NCBI GenBank assembly: GCA_963575745.1
Contig: CAUYUJ010012825.1
Span: forward strand, 352,724 to 416,723
Source of the DNA: Prorocentrum cordatum
Taxonomy: Eukaryota > Sar > Dinophyceae > Prorocentrales > Prorocentraceae
Reading direction: 5' to 3'
DNA length: 64,000 bases
A model generated the notes under the pieces. That model saw nothing but the letters and a program-made list of their open reading frames with translations. It did not search any database and was not told the origin of the DNA. How positions within the stretch are numbered: the stretch's first letter is position 1; each line of letters starts with the position of its first letter. Shown piece after piece: positions 1 to 10,336 of the stretch. A program made the translations under genes and the position numbers.

Positions 1-119
1 CCGCGCGTATGCCGAAATCCTTCGAAAACCTTCGGTTTCGGAAGGATTCCACAATCGTGTGTCCAAAAAGTTTACAAAAAAACAAAAAAAAGTTTCGCAA
101 CACGGGTTTTCAACAAAAG

Positions 120-442
120 CGTGCGCGCGCGTTCTTGCGTCGTCGTCGTCGTCATCGTCCTCCCTCCTCCCTCGTCGTCGTCGTCGTCGTCGCCATCGTC
201 GTCTTCTGTCTTTCCTCGTCGTCGTCGTCGTCGTCTTGGCGTCGTCGTCGCTTCCGTCGTCGTTGTCGCCGTGGTCGTCCTTCCTCCCTCGTCGTCTTCG
301 TCGGAGTCTCGTCGTTGTCCCTCCTATTTCGTCGCCGTCGTCGTCGTCGTCGTCGTGGTCTTCACTCCTCCCTCGTCGTTATCATCCTCCCTCGTCGTCG
401 TCGTCGTCCGTCGTCGGCGTCTCGTCGTCGTCCCTCCTATTC

Positions 443-473
<31 letters not shown>

Positions 474-770
474 GTCGTCTTCCCTCCTCCCTCGTCGTTG
501 TCGTCGTCGGCGTCGCCGTCCTTCCTCCTTCTTTGTCGTTCGCGTCGTCGCCGTCTTCCCTCCTCCATCGTCGTTGTCGTTGTTGTCGCCGTCGTCGTTT
601 TTTCTCGTCCCTCGTCGTCGTCTCCGTTGGCGACGTCGTCGTCGTCTTCGTCGTCGGCGTCGGCGTCCTCGTCGTCTTCGTCGACGTCGACGTCGGCGAT
701 GTCGTCGTAGTCGGTGTCTGCGGCGCCGTCGTCGTCGTTGTCGCTGTCGGCGTCGGTGTCGTGGCCAAGT
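120..770. repeat. degenerate (GTC)n trinucleotide field
   Basis: About 650 bp built almost only of GTC/CGT triplets broken by short CCTCCCTC interruptions. Several frames stay open through it and give Ser-, Arg- or Val-rich products. They share no motif with any family and are by-products of the triplet repeat. Confidence 0.9.
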
Positions 771-1300
771 GCCATGTGGTACCTACCTTCACGGTCTTGT
801 CTTAAGAAGTCTTGCGACCAAATTGCGGGTGGGAGGGTGGGATGTTTGCACGAGCAGTAGAGAGGATAGCTTCAAGACGGTCAAAGTGGATTTCATCCCG
901 TAGATTGTACACGGCCTCGCTTGTAATCCACGCGTTGACAGAGTTATTTGTTTCCGTGCTGGAGGTTCAAGCTGACTTTCTGTTATAGAGTTTGGGAATT
1001 TTCTCGGCTGCGCCAGACATGACATCCCGAAGCAGTTGTAAATATCTGGCGGCACTGGCTGGCTTTTGGTCTGCGCTCGATCTGTTCTCCCGGGAGCGAG
1101 AGAGAGAGAGCGAGACGACGGGTTCTTGCCCCGGTATATTGCGAGCTGTGCGGGGATCTTTTTTTCGCGCCGCAGAGCCGCCTGCATCTTCTGCCGAGAC
1201 CATACCAGACCGACCTCTCGTTTTTTGGTTTGGCCCGCCCGTGTTTTTGGAAAGGAGGGCCGCCCTGAGGGCGCTGTGATGGGGATCGGGGCGGGTCTTC
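771..1300. other. spacer, no gene recognised
   Basis: Mixed-composition sequence with a short GA run near 1097-1119. Frames on both strands are short and match nothing I know. It may be an intron or 5' flank of the PPR gene to the right, because a half PPR repeat begins just after an AG at 1303-1304. Confidence 0.5.
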
Positions 1301-1304
1301 CGAG

Positions 1305-3435
1305 GTGGGCAGTGGGCGCAGGCGCTGTCGCTGCTCAGCAAGGTCCGTTGCTCCTCCCTTCTGCCCCTCCTCCTCCTCCTCCTCCTCCTCCTCCTCCTCC
1401 TCCTCCTCCTCCTCCTCCTCCTCCTCCTCCTCCTCCTCCTCCTCCTCCTCCGTCTCTCCTCCCTCTTCTCCACCTCCTCCCTCCTCCTTCTCTCCTCATG
1501 CTTCCTCATTCCCGCCTCCCTCCTACCCCCTCTGCTCGTCGTCGCCCTCCTCCTCCTACTCCTCCTCCTCCTCCTCCTCCCGTCCCGAGGTCCGGGAGGT
1601 CAGGCTGGAGCAGGACGTCGTCGGCTACAGCGCCGGGGTGAGCGCGTGCCAGGGGGACGCCGAATGGGAGCGAGCGCTGCTCTTGCTTGGGGAGATGCGG
1701 GGGGCGAAGCTGGATCCTGATGTCACAACATATGGCGCTGGAGTCACCGTGTGCGAGAAAGGTGGACAGTGGCAGCATGCGCTGTTCTTGTTAGAGGAGC
1801 TGCGGAGGGCAGAACTGCAAGCAGACGTGATCATCTGTAACGCCGCTGTCAGTGCCTGTGAGAAGTCAGGGCAGTGGCAGCGCGCGCTGTCGGTGCTGTG
1901 CGAGATGATGGAAGAGAGGATGGAGCCAGACGCGATCAGCTATAACGCTGGCATCAGCGCCTGCGAAAAAGGGGGGCAGTGGCAGCAGGCGTTGTTATTG
2001 TTGAGGGAACTGCGGGAAGCTGACCTGGCGCCCGATATCCTCAGCTACAACGCGGGCATCAGTGCGTGCGAGAAGAGGATGCAGTGGGAGATGTCGCTGG
2101 CGCTGCTGAGCGAGCTGCGGGGAGAGATGCTGGAGGCAGACGTCATAACTCAGGGGGCGGCCCGACCGACTCCTGGCGGGCGGGCCCGCTCCGCGACGGC
2201 CTCCCTCTCCTCGCCTCCACCGACGCGGGCGGGCGGCCCGGAGGCGGGGCCTCGAGGGCGCGGGGCTCGTCGAGGAGGGGGGCCCGCCACGGGACGGGGT
2301 CGGCCGGGCCGTGCCCGGCTCACCTACCACGCCGCGGTCAGCGCCTGCAAGAAGGGCTGGCACTGGAGGGAGGCGGTGTCGCTGCTGCGGGAGATGGGCG
2401 GCGCGGCCCTGGAGCCCGACGTCGCCAGCTACAACGCCGTCATCCAAGCGTGCGCGGGGGGAGCAGGCCTAAGTCGGGCCTGTCCCTCTACAGGGGGAAA
2501 ATTCAAAAATAATCGAAAAATAGTCTGGGGACTATTGTTTGACCTTTTTGTAAATTTTCGGAGCATTTTCGGTGTATTTTGTAAAATTTTTCGTCCAAAA
2601 TCGGACTGTAGGGGGACCCGACTTAAGAGCAGGCGGGCAGTGGCAGCGGGCGCTGTCGCTGCTCAGGGTCCAGGGGCGGGCCCAACCCCCCGGCAACCCG
2701 ATCTCCTCCCCAGAGGAGATGATCCCGACACCGCTACCCGTGCCTCGTCGTCTCGGCTGGAGCCGCCCCGAAGTCTTGGTCGCAGCACATCCCAAGAGAG
2801 GCCTCGGGGAGCGGCGGTGTGGATCATCTGTTTGCTTCCCCACTTCGGTGACGACCTCTCCCTCGCCTCGTCACGAGGCGTGGGTGAGAGGCCAGGGGGG
2901 AGTTTCAGGGCGAGGGTCTCGTCACAGAAGGGGTCTGTTCGCGCCCGGGAAGGAGATGCTGGCAGCGGAGATGGAGCCGGGCATGAAGACGTACAGTGCT
3001 TGCGTCATGGCCTGCGCGAGCGGCGATCAGTGGCAGCAGGCGTTGTCTTCGCTTGGAGATCTGAGGGACGCGGGGCTTGTGCCGGATTTGTTCTGCTACA
3101 ATATTCAATCCAACGCGTGTTCGAAGGGTGGGCAGTGGCAGCGGGCGCTCGCGTTGCTAAGGGAACTTTGCGAAGCAAGCTTGGAGCCCGATCTCGTCAG
3201 CTTTAACATTGGGATTGGTGCATGCGAGAAGTCTGGTGAGTGGCAGCAGGCGTTGTCGCTGCTGTGCAGTCTTTGTGACTTTAAGGTGGAACCAGACTCC
3301 GTTAGCTATTCTCTTGGAGTTAGCTCTTGCGAGGAGGGATGGCAGATGCTGTGGGTATTGCCCTTGCTGAGAGGTTTGTCTGACTCCGTGATCTGTAATG
3401 AATTTCTGGTTCCAGCGCGTGCGAAACATGTGTGA
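1305..3435 (+). CDS. pentatricopeptide repeat (PPR) protein, 5'-partial, interrupted by three putative introns
   Basis: About twelve PPR motifs of 35 residues in the dinoflagellate style (for example DAISYNAGISACEKGGQWQQ). P-class PPR proteins bind RNA, usually in plastids or mitochondria; no targeting peptide is visible because the 5' end is missing. The proposed coding blocks are about 1305-1342, 1590-2466, 2633-2667 and 2952-3435 (TGA stop). Removing 1343-1589 joins GGQWAQALSLLSK to VREVRLEQD in exact repeat register. Removing 2467-2632 and 2668-2951 joins the eighth repeat across a TIR element and a GT-AG intron. An in-frame GC-rich insert (about 2150-2320) splits the seventh repeat and has no canonical splice borders. 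The last repeat is shortened before the stop. No initiator ATG in PPR frame was found to the left, so the first exons lie outside the window or are lost. Whether it is expressed or decaying cannot be told from sequence alone. Confidence 0.72.
1343..1589 (+). other. putative GT-AG intron containing a (CTC)n microsatellite
   Basis: The interruption starts GTCC and ends CCGAG, followed by G, giving AG|G at the 3' side as is common in dinoflagellates. It sits between two halves of one PPR repeat, and excision gives the exact 22-residue spacing from GGQW to the D that ends the repeat. The interior is mostly a CTC run (about 1361-1452) and a second pyrimidine run (1540-1583). Confidence 0.7.
2150..2320 (+). 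other. GC-rich in-frame insert inside a PPR repeat
   Basis: The repeat text breaks after LEADVIT and resumes at YHAAVSACKKGWHWREAV. The intervening block of about 170 bp is very GC-rich, keeps the frame open and encodes a Gly/Arg/Pro-rich stretch. No AG lies close enough to its right edge to act as a normal acceptor. It could be a tolerated coding insertion, a non-canonical intron or a rearrangement. Confidence 0.5.
2469..2626 (+). mobile_element. 158-bp TIR element (MITE), introner-like, inside the PPR gene
   Basis: The ends are inverted: CTAAGTCGGGCCTGTCCC on the left, and the right end read in reverse is TTAAGTCGGGTCCCCCTACA. The core is AT-rich (AAAATTCAAAAATA and similar) and stands out from the GC-rich gene. 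An exact 8-bp duplication, GAGCAGGC, flanks it at 2461-2468 and 2627-2634. Excising 2467-2632 uses the GC of the left duplication as donor and the AG of the right duplication as acceptor, and restores the reading frame from VIQAC to GGQWQRAL. A GA-AG alternative (2461-2632) gives the exact 35-residue spacing. No transposase is encoded. Relatives are at 19783, 35713-36830 and 39012-39168. Confidence 0.85.
2668..2951 (+). other. putative 284-bp GT-AG intron related to an intergenic repeat
   Basis: It begins GTCCAGG after ...CTGCTCAGG and ends GGGAAG before GAGATGCTG. Removing it joins SLLR to EMLAAEMEPG in phase 0 and completes a PPR repeat. Part of it (about 2740-2840) clearly resembles intergenic sequence at about 39340-39435, so the intron contains a dispersed repeat. 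Confidence 0.7.
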
Positions 3436-4150
3436 ATTCACCGTAGTTCTGAAGCTGCTGAGTGACACGTAGGTTGCCTCGAACATGTTTCGTGTCGCGC
3501 AGATGTTGCTGTTTCCAAGCCAGCTGTGAGGACCGTGTCGAGGCCATTCCCTATGGGCGGGCAGAATGAGCAGTGCGCGAAGTCGGACACACGGTGCTCG
3601 TGCATGCGAGGGCGAAGACCGCGAAACATCGTATTGATGCGGCGAAGGGTGTTGGCACGTGCACGGGTCGACGACACCAGCCATGGACAGGGTGTTGGCG
3701 CATGCAATGACCACGATCAGGTACGAGTTCACGAATGCCGATGGCTCGATTCCTCGTGAAGCTTAGTTAAGAGGGGCGCCACTTTCGGATCCTAAGGTAG
3801 AGCATGTGGCACCGAGCTAGAAAAAGTCAGGCATCTTGGAGGCCATGCTGGACTATATCCTAGGCTATCTTGGGTCATCTTGGACGCTCTAACCGCTCGC
3901 GGGGCCCCAGGCCCCCGAAGTGGAAGGAGGTTGGAACACTAAACTTCTTAAGCCACCTCGCCCAAACATCTGTTGGATTGTATGCCCTGTTTTCAACCAC
4001 GTGCTGCCATGCATACCCGCCATTGTGTTTGGAAAGATCGCGATTACAGTTTAGATCAGTTTAGCGTTGCATGTTTGCAATGTTGCATGACTGTTGCGGT
4101 GCTCATTAAGGACTGTTTAGGGGCTCCTGGAGGCCCCACGGAGGTCATGA
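3436..4150. other. region downstream of the PPR gene, no gene recognised
   Basis: No convincing coding frame. A faint PPR echo (MGGQNEQ near 3551-3572) suggests degraded repeat copies after the stop codon. The stretch 3830-3890 has a few copies of the CATCTTGGA word that dominates 45.6-49 kb. Confidence 0.5.
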
Positions 4151-4157
4151 GGAGACC

Positions 4158-4290
4158 AAATGAAGGAGGAGGAGGATGAGGAAGACGAGGAAGAGGAGGA
4201 AGGGCAGGAAAAGGAGGAGGAGGAAGAGGAAGAAGAACAAGAGGAGGACCTCAAGCAGGGGTAGCAGAAGCACCAAGGGCAGGAGGAGGG
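4158..4290. repeat. purine-rich GGA/GAA tract
   Basis: Irregular GGA, GAA and GAC triplets. It directly precedes the composite repeat at 4299, as the other purine tracts precede the composite repeats at 17094 and 18914. Confidence 0.85.
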
Positions 4291-4298
4291 GATCAGTG

Positions 4299-4945
4299 TG
4301 AACCCAAGACGCGGCAACGATGTTGCCGTACACCCTCCCTCCAAGTTTCGTGACAAAACACAGCTCCTGGGACCTCAGCGCTGCGGATCAACGTGACAGT
4401 TGCGTCATGACAAACCGAAATCCTGCCAGAACGTCGTTCCGGGCGATTCAATACCGAAAATGACTGGCTGTTTGGTCCTGGCAATCCTACATCGTGCTGG
4501 AACACCTTTCTTGGACTTCGACCATACGAATATTCCCCCTTGTGGGAAACTTTGAAGACGAATGCTCGACAAAGAAACCGGCTTCCATCCGTGAGCCTAC
4601 AACAAATTTTAAAGACAAGTGTGCGAGGCGCTAAAGCGAGAGCTACATTTTGAACACTGGCCGGCCTCCATGCGTGCATTTGCTGCAATCGTTTAAGACG
4701 AATGTGCGCGGCGCTAGGGGAAAAGCCACATTTTGAAAACGACCCGCCATCCATTCGTGAAATGCCTGCAGCCGTTCAAGACGAATGCGCGATGCGTCAA
4801 GGCAAGAGTAACATCTTGAGAATGACCCGGCCACCATCGGTGAAACCGTTGCCATGCTCAAGCTTCAATACCATCAACGGCGAGGAAGTGTCAGGCGCAA
4901 TTCCTTGGCCGCCCTACCAACACGTCTGGGGATGCGGCAGGGATG
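4299..4945 (+). repeat. composite dispersed repeat, copy a
   Basis: Two modules. The left module has units around CCAGAACACC...GACTTC and GCGAATCAAC...CTGTTGCGTC. The right module has units of about 80 bp with GACGAATGCGCGCGGCGCTA and GCCACATTTTGAAAAC. It ends with a GGCGAGG...AGTGTCAGGCG segment. The same order and strand recur at 17094-17852 and 18914-19512. It codes for nothing recognisable. The start of the 16-kb duplication (4464) falls inside this copy. Confidence 0.8.
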
Positions 4946-4979
4946 AGTTTCTTGTAAGGAGAAGGAAAAGGGATCGAGT

Positions 4980-5022
4980 AAGAGGAGGCGGAGGAGGAGG
5001 AGGCGGAGGAGGAGGAGGAGGA
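4980..5022. repeat. short (GGA)n tract
   Basis: GGA triplets with one GGC, lying between composite repeat a and the start of the retroelement relic. Confidence 0.85.
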
Positions 5023-5108
5023 ACAGGCGGAGCATCTGGCTCAAGGAGCAGGAGCAGGAGCAGGAGCCGCGTGCCGCTTGCCTGCGATGGCCCTGCAGTG
5101 AGGGGAGG

Positions 5109-6049
5109 ATGCCCCTCTATCCTCCTCCTGCGTGCGGGGTCGGCGGCGGGCGGCCGCTGCTGGCTGCTCCGCGCTGCCCTCGGTGGCGGCTGCCCTCTGC
5201 TGCAGGCTGCCTGGTTATGCCCCTCGCGCATGGCCCTTGCGCGCTCGGCTGCGGGGCCGTCAGCCTTGGTCGCTCTGGCAGGCGCCGCCGGCGCGGGTGG
5301 GCCATCCAGGCTGCACGCGATCCCCGCGTGCAGGATGCGGCTGCTCAGGCGGGTGCCTTCGAGCAGGCAGCTGCATGGATGGAGGACCATGCCACCAGCA
5401 GTGCAGCCGGTGAGGAGCAGTTTTGCTTCGTTGGCTGGCAGGTGTACCTTGCTGGCGCCCTCCTCCTCATTCTCATCATCACCATGGTGTTCATCTGCTG
5501 CTGCACCGTCGGCACGCTTGTGTGCTGCTGTGGCCCTGTTAAGCTCCTCGGCGGCCAGGCGATCGCGGGACGGCTCGCAGGTACACTGGCATCGGCCACT
5601 CAGGGTATCTGGCCCGGTTGGCCAGCCTCATCGAGCCTGGGGGTGACGCGGCCGTCGAGCAGATGGCCCAGGCGCTGGACGTCTCGCCAGCCGCGGTGCG
5701 CACCGCGGCCCCCGTCGCAAACTGACGGCGTGGCGAGGCAGCTGCTGGGCAGCTGGGTGCGCGACCTCTTAGGGAAGAGGGCGTGGAACCCAACCCTGGC
5801 CCCGGTTCTGAACCGCTCGATTTCATCGAGCCGGCGCGGGCCCTCATCGACGCGCGCGCGGCGGACCCGCCCGGGCCACCGACGGACGGCTTCGAGGCAC
5901 CGCCAGAGGTGCCTGGGCCGCGGGGGGGCCGCTTCGAGGTGGAACCCGCGACCCCGCCGCTGCGCAGGCCGGAGTTGCAGGAGCTCTGTCGGGACCTTGA
6001 GGAGCGCGTCAGGCAACTCGAGCAGCAGTTCGAGGGGCGGCGGGGATGA
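5109..6049 (+). pseudogene. N-terminal part of the LINE relic with membrane-like segment and 2A-like motif
   Basis: In the frame of 5109 a hydrophobic, Cys-rich segment runs from about 5424 to 5560 (VYLAGALLLILIITMVFICC). The frame then shifts; the 5783-6049 frame carries VEPNPGP followed by an acidic/Pro-rich linker and a short charged helix (LEERVRQLEQQFEG). ExNPGP is the invariant end of 2A-like translational recoding peptides, which are known near the N-terminus of some non-LTR retrotransposons. Here G replaces the usual D before V-E, so activity is doubtful. No intact start or stop was found. Confidence 0.5.
5780..5803 (+). other. 2A-like motif GVEPNPGP
   Basis: Eight codons read G-V-E-P-N-P-G-P. 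The canonical core is D-(V/I)-E-x-N-P-G-P; all positions fit except the first. It lies upstream of the zinc-finger-like and RT regions of the same relic. The second copy is at 21781-21804. Confidence 0.5.
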
Positions 6050-7239
6050 GGGGAGAGACGAGGTGCAGCAGGAGGCGGAGGCTTATCGGCCACGCGGCCG
6101 GGACAGGAGTTGGCGGCTGCGGCCGCGCCGAGACGGAGGTTCAGGAGGAGGCAGCGGCAGCGGCTGCCGACGCCGCTGCTGCCGCTGCGAGCCGCGGCGC
6201 GTCGCGCATGCGCCCCGGCTGCCGCGGCGACGCGGTGCCGGCGCGGCCAGGCCGAGGTGCTCAGTGCGCCATCTGCGGACGCGGATGGGGCAGGGGGGGG
6301 CGGGCGTTCTCCCGCGCGCCCTGCGCCGCCGCGGCGCGCGGCGCGCGTGCCGAGGCCGCCGCAGAGGCCGCTGCCGCGGCTGCGACCGCGGGGGAGGCGC
6401 CCGCCGAGTCCCGGGACAGCGGCGCGGTGGCCCCGTCGCCGTCGGGCGCCTTGCCCGGCGTGCCTGGCGAAAACGGCCGCGCGCCCCAGCGCCCCCAGTA
6501 GATCGCGGAGGAGGAGGAGGAGGAGGAGGAGGAGGCTCTGTCTGCCGCGGCGGCCGCCGCCGCCGCTCCAGAGGGAGCAGGCGGCGAGAGCCGCAACGTC
6601 CAGCAGGCCATCGACACCATCGAGAAGGCGATCGCGGACGCCGCCCCCCCGCCAGGCGAGGAGGCGGCGCGCGCGAGGGGGCGAGACGCGCATGGCGTGC
6701 GAGGCGCCCATGGTGAAGGACAAATGGGGCCACAGGTGCTCTTCGCGCCACGCGTGCTTCTGCAGCGCGCGGTGTCAGAGCTCTGCTCTCGAGGCCCGCT
6801 GCCGCGGTTCACCCGCGCCCCCGGCGTCACCTGGCGGCGCCGGAAGAGCGGAGGGGGAGGGGGAGGGGGAGGCGACGCAGGAGATGCAGCAAGCGGAGTC
6901 TGAGGGGGCGCAGCGTTTTCCGACGCACGTGTTCAGGCACCCAACCCAGCCAGCGCAGCCGACATCGATGCCATGCTCAGCGAGGCCGTCGCCGCCCCGG
7001 CGCTCTCCACCCTCGCGCGGGTGCCCTCGCAGCTTCGCGTCGTCACGGTTCTTTGGGACCCTGGGCAACATGCGGACGCGGAATCGGCAGCTGCGAGGCG
7101 CGGGGCTCCAGTCAACGCGGCACGCGCGGCGCGCTAGCCAGCCCCTTTGGCCGGCGCCGGCGCCCCCCCCCCCGCCGCCAGAACGCGGTGCGCGTGGGCG
7201 CCTCGGAGTCCGAGCCAGAGCCGCATGGTGCCGATAAGC

Positions 7240-9421
7240 CAAATTACAGCGCCATGATCAAGGAACGCTTGCACTACGCGGAGCTGGGCGATTTCAGCCA
7301 TCTCCTCTCCGCCTACCGCACCTGCGCGACCTCCGGGCCGTTCGCGAGCAGGACACGCGCGCTGCCGAGGGCCGCGAGGCGGAGCTTCCGGGCCAGCCCA
7401 CACGGGGCGAAGACGCGTTCCGGAAGGCCGCGGGCAAGCTGAGCAATGGGACCGCCCGCGTTGCGAAGGCCTTGCTCACGGGGGCGGCCCGGACACCCTT
7501 GGCGCCGGAGACGGCCGAGCGCATAGACGCCCTCGCCAGCGTGGACGTCGACAGCGACGAACGCGAAGCTCAATTGAGAGAGCGCCGGCTCGCGCCCCAC
7601 GGAGCGGAGCAGGCCCCTGCCCCGAGGCATCGCGTTCTCCAGCGCAAACTGCTCACCTTAAGGGGTGCGGCGCGGCGTGGCCCCAGCGGCTGGCGCAACG
7701 CATTCCTCGCGGACACTGGCACGGTGAATGGCGGCATCCAGGCCCTTCCAAGTGGGCCCAGCTCTAGAAGCAGGGGCGCATACAGGATAGCAGCATTGTG
7801 ATGTGGACTGCAGCGCGCGTCGCGCCAGTTGATGGCGGCTGGGCCCCAGCCAAGCCCGGGTCGCAGCCCCTGCGCGCAAGCTGAGGCCGATAGCTCGCGC
7901 AGAGGTTCCGCTGAAGCTGGCGGAGGGCGTGCGCATCGACGAGCATGTGACCAAGCTCCTGCGCTGCCTCGAGCCGAACCAGTTGGGCTCTGGCACGCCA
8001 GACGGCGCTCTCCCAATCATCCACATCGCGCGGTCCCGGGCCCGGCTCTTGGAGCGGGATGGGGAGGGCGCTGGGGCAGAGGACGCGGGTGTTCTCGCGC
8101 CCATCGACTTTGAGAATACCTATGGCCGCGCTTTCCGTTCCCCCTGCCGCCAGGGCCGCCGTGCCCGAGCGCCCGAGATCGCAGCGCTCGCGGCGACCCA
8201 TTGGCGGCCGGGGCACTTCACAGCGCGGCAGCGCGTCGGAGGAAGATGGCGACAGTCGCAGGCTTCGCGAGGGGGCTGGCAGGGCGCCCGCCTCATGCAG
8301 GTGTTGTTCGCCATGGGCCCGGAGGATTCCCTGCGGACCCTTCCGCGCGCAAGCGCTAGGCCCCCGCCGCCCCCGCCCAGCTGCAGCCGCGTCGGCTACC
8401 AAGATGGCGCCAACGTACTCTCGAAGGCCAGCGCGCATGCGGACGCATGGCTGGCATTGGAGGCCAGCCCCCGCCCAAGGCGGACACCGCGCCCGCAATT
8501 CCAAGTGCAAGATGCGGGCCCCGCTGCACGACCGCGCGCCGGACGACACGCTGCCGCGGCACGTCCGCCGCTCGGCGGCGGCGGCGCCGAGGGCGCGCGG
8601 CGGCCTCGTTCTCTTGAGCGGCGCCGTGGGCGGTGAGCTGGCGGCCCGGGCGGGCAGGGCCGGCATGCTGCTGCAGCCTGCCGCGGCGCGGGCACAGAAG
8701 GATATTGCCTACGCGGAGCGCATCCAGGATGCGGGCAACGTCTTTATCCACATCCAGTGCGTCTTGGAGTTTCGGCCACGCCCCCCAAGAAACACGAGGC
8801 GCGCTGGATATGGGTTACAATCTGCCTCCACAAGGCTCGATTTTTATCAATATCCAGCGCGCCTCGGCCTTGCGGAGCCCCTTCCAAGAAAGTTCAAGAC
8901 GCACTGGATGCGGATATAAATCTTGCCCGCGCAGGAGTTTGCAGCGGCCCGCCCCGCCATCACTTCCAAGCATTTTGCTTGGCTTATGATGTCCAAGTCG
9001 GTTTCTCATGCCATTTCTTTCGGCGCGCTCAGGGCCGCCCCAGGCGCCGGGCGCTGCGGCTGAGCCTGTGAGCAGCCAGGCGGAGGAGATCATCCAGGAG
9101 ATAGTGTTCGGGAAGCGCTTGCCGGAAGAACCTGCGCTGCAAATGCGGCTCTCGGGAGCTCTTGGCGGGGCGGGCTTGCGCCGCGAGGCGGAGGGGGTCA
9201 TGGCAGATGCAGCGCAGTGGGCGGATCGGGCCTCCATGCGCGCGCGGGCGCCTGCTGCGGCCGCCGCCATTGGCTTGGCCGTTCCCCTGTGCGACGGGGC
9301 AGAGGGCGCCGAGGGTGCACGGCAGCGTCTAGCCGCCCAGGGCGTCGTCGTTGATCTCGAGGGCGGGGTTCGGCGCGCGCCGAAGGCGGCGGCAGAGTGC
9401 GGCGACGGCCCTTGGGCGTAG
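7240..9421 (+). pseudogene. reverse transcriptase region of the LINE relic, frames broken
   Basis: Fragments in RT order, in different frames: FRKAAGKLSNGTARVAKALL (about 7421-7480), GPSGWRNAFL (7679-7710), RPIARAEVPLKLAEG (7885-7929), LEPNQLGSGTPDG, the first catalytic motif in APIDFENTYGRAF (8097-8136), GGWQGARLMQVLFAMG (about 8270-8318), the YxDD position as VGYQDGANVL (about 8391-8420), a thumb piece RARNSKCKMRAP (about 8488-8523) and a later GALGGAGLRREAEG (about 9155-9195). The second catalytic Asp of YxDD reads Gly. A long inverted repeat interrupts the region at 8731-8930. Such RTs copy element RNA at the genomic target; this one cannot be active as read. Confidence 0.65.
8731..8930. 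repeat. 200-bp imperfect inverted repeat (foldback) inside the RT relic
   Basis: Two arms of about 81 nt (8731-8811 and 8850-8930) flank a 38-nt centre. The inner 17 bp, CGAGGCGCGCTGGATAT, are perfectly inverted, and the outer parts share CATCCAGTGCGTCTTG. No clear target duplication was found, so it may be a foldback transposon or a local inverted duplication of RT sequence. Confidence 0.8.
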
Positions 9422-9628
9422 GACGCGGCCAGGGACGAGCTTGGCTCTTTGCGACGGTTGTCGGAGGCCTCGCTGCAGGCGGCCGCCCCAAGCCAGCGGC
9501 CGGCCGGCTTGCCGAGGCGATTCGCGAGTCGCTTTTTCCGTCACCTCGAGGCGTTGATGGCGACCCGCTGATGGCACATGCCGGGCGCAGCAGCCGGGGG
9601 GCCGGGGGCGGGGGCGCCGTGACTGCAG

Positions 9629-10336
9629 TTGCCCAGCATGCCTGCTGAGTTCTTCGCGTCCTACCACTTCCGCGCCACGTCCTTGCGCAGGCTCGGTGCG
9701 ATGGGGCCCCCCAGCGGGGCGACGTGCCGCATCCCGCGCCGGCGTGGAGATGGAGCGGAAGTGCGCGGGCATGTGTTGGACCCCACGCTCTGGCTGTGCA
9801 AATACGGCCCTGCACGCATCCGCCCTCGCAGGGCTCTCGCGGCAGCAGTGGCCTGGTTGCTGCGCGTGTGCCGAGCAGCTCGAGGTCGACATAGGGCGCA
9901 CGGCCCCGGAGCTGAGCTGGACGGGGCGCAATGGCTCCACAGAAGTCACCCCCGGGCAGCGCGAAGCCGAATTACATCGACGTGTCGATTCGCTGCCCGC
10001 GCGCGCAGCGGTACACGCACGCGGCCTCCATCCTGGGCGTGGCGGCCTCGGCGGCGGCGGGTTCCAAGCGCGAGCGCTACGGCAGCGCCGCGATGCCAGT
10101 CGCATTGGAATCCTACGGCCGGATCGGGAGCGAGACACTTCACTCGCTGGACCTCCTGGTCACGCACGCCGGGTGCAGCGTCCGGACGCATGGGCTGCGC
10201 CCCGGCTGCTGCCGCGCTGGCGCGCGGCCTTCGAGCGCATCGTGCAGTACGCCAGCGCCGACATCGACCTCACGGCCTTCGGTTGCGCGCCAACAGCAGC
10301 CGAGGCCCGGGTCGGCCGCGTGATGGCCTTTCTGTA
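9629..10336 (+). pseudogene. C-terminal domain of the LINE relic
   Basis: Two frames together carry the usual end of dinoflagellate LINE proteins. First comes EFFASYHFRATSLRRLGA followed by PPSGATCR (about 9645-9735). Later come NYIDVSIRCPRAQRY, AASAAAGSKRERYG and ALESYGRIGSETLHSLDLL (about 9971-10162). The D-V pair and the following Lys/Arg-rich segment recall a restriction-like endonuclease fold, but I cannot assign catalytic residues firmly. It ends just before the purine tract. Confidence 0.55.

Noticed and set aside
9-903. Open frames of 230-260 codons (Ser/Arg/Val-rich)
   Set aside because: They are translations of the (GTC)n field, open in several frames at once, with no family motif.
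2469-2626. piggyBac-type element because the ends read TTAA
   Set aside because: Flanking duplications are 8 bp in three members, so TTAA belongs to the terminus and is not the target site.
4702-5646. A 314-codon plus-strand frame spanning composite repeat and LINE start
   Set aside because: It crosses unrelated repeat modules and a GGA tract and shows no domain.
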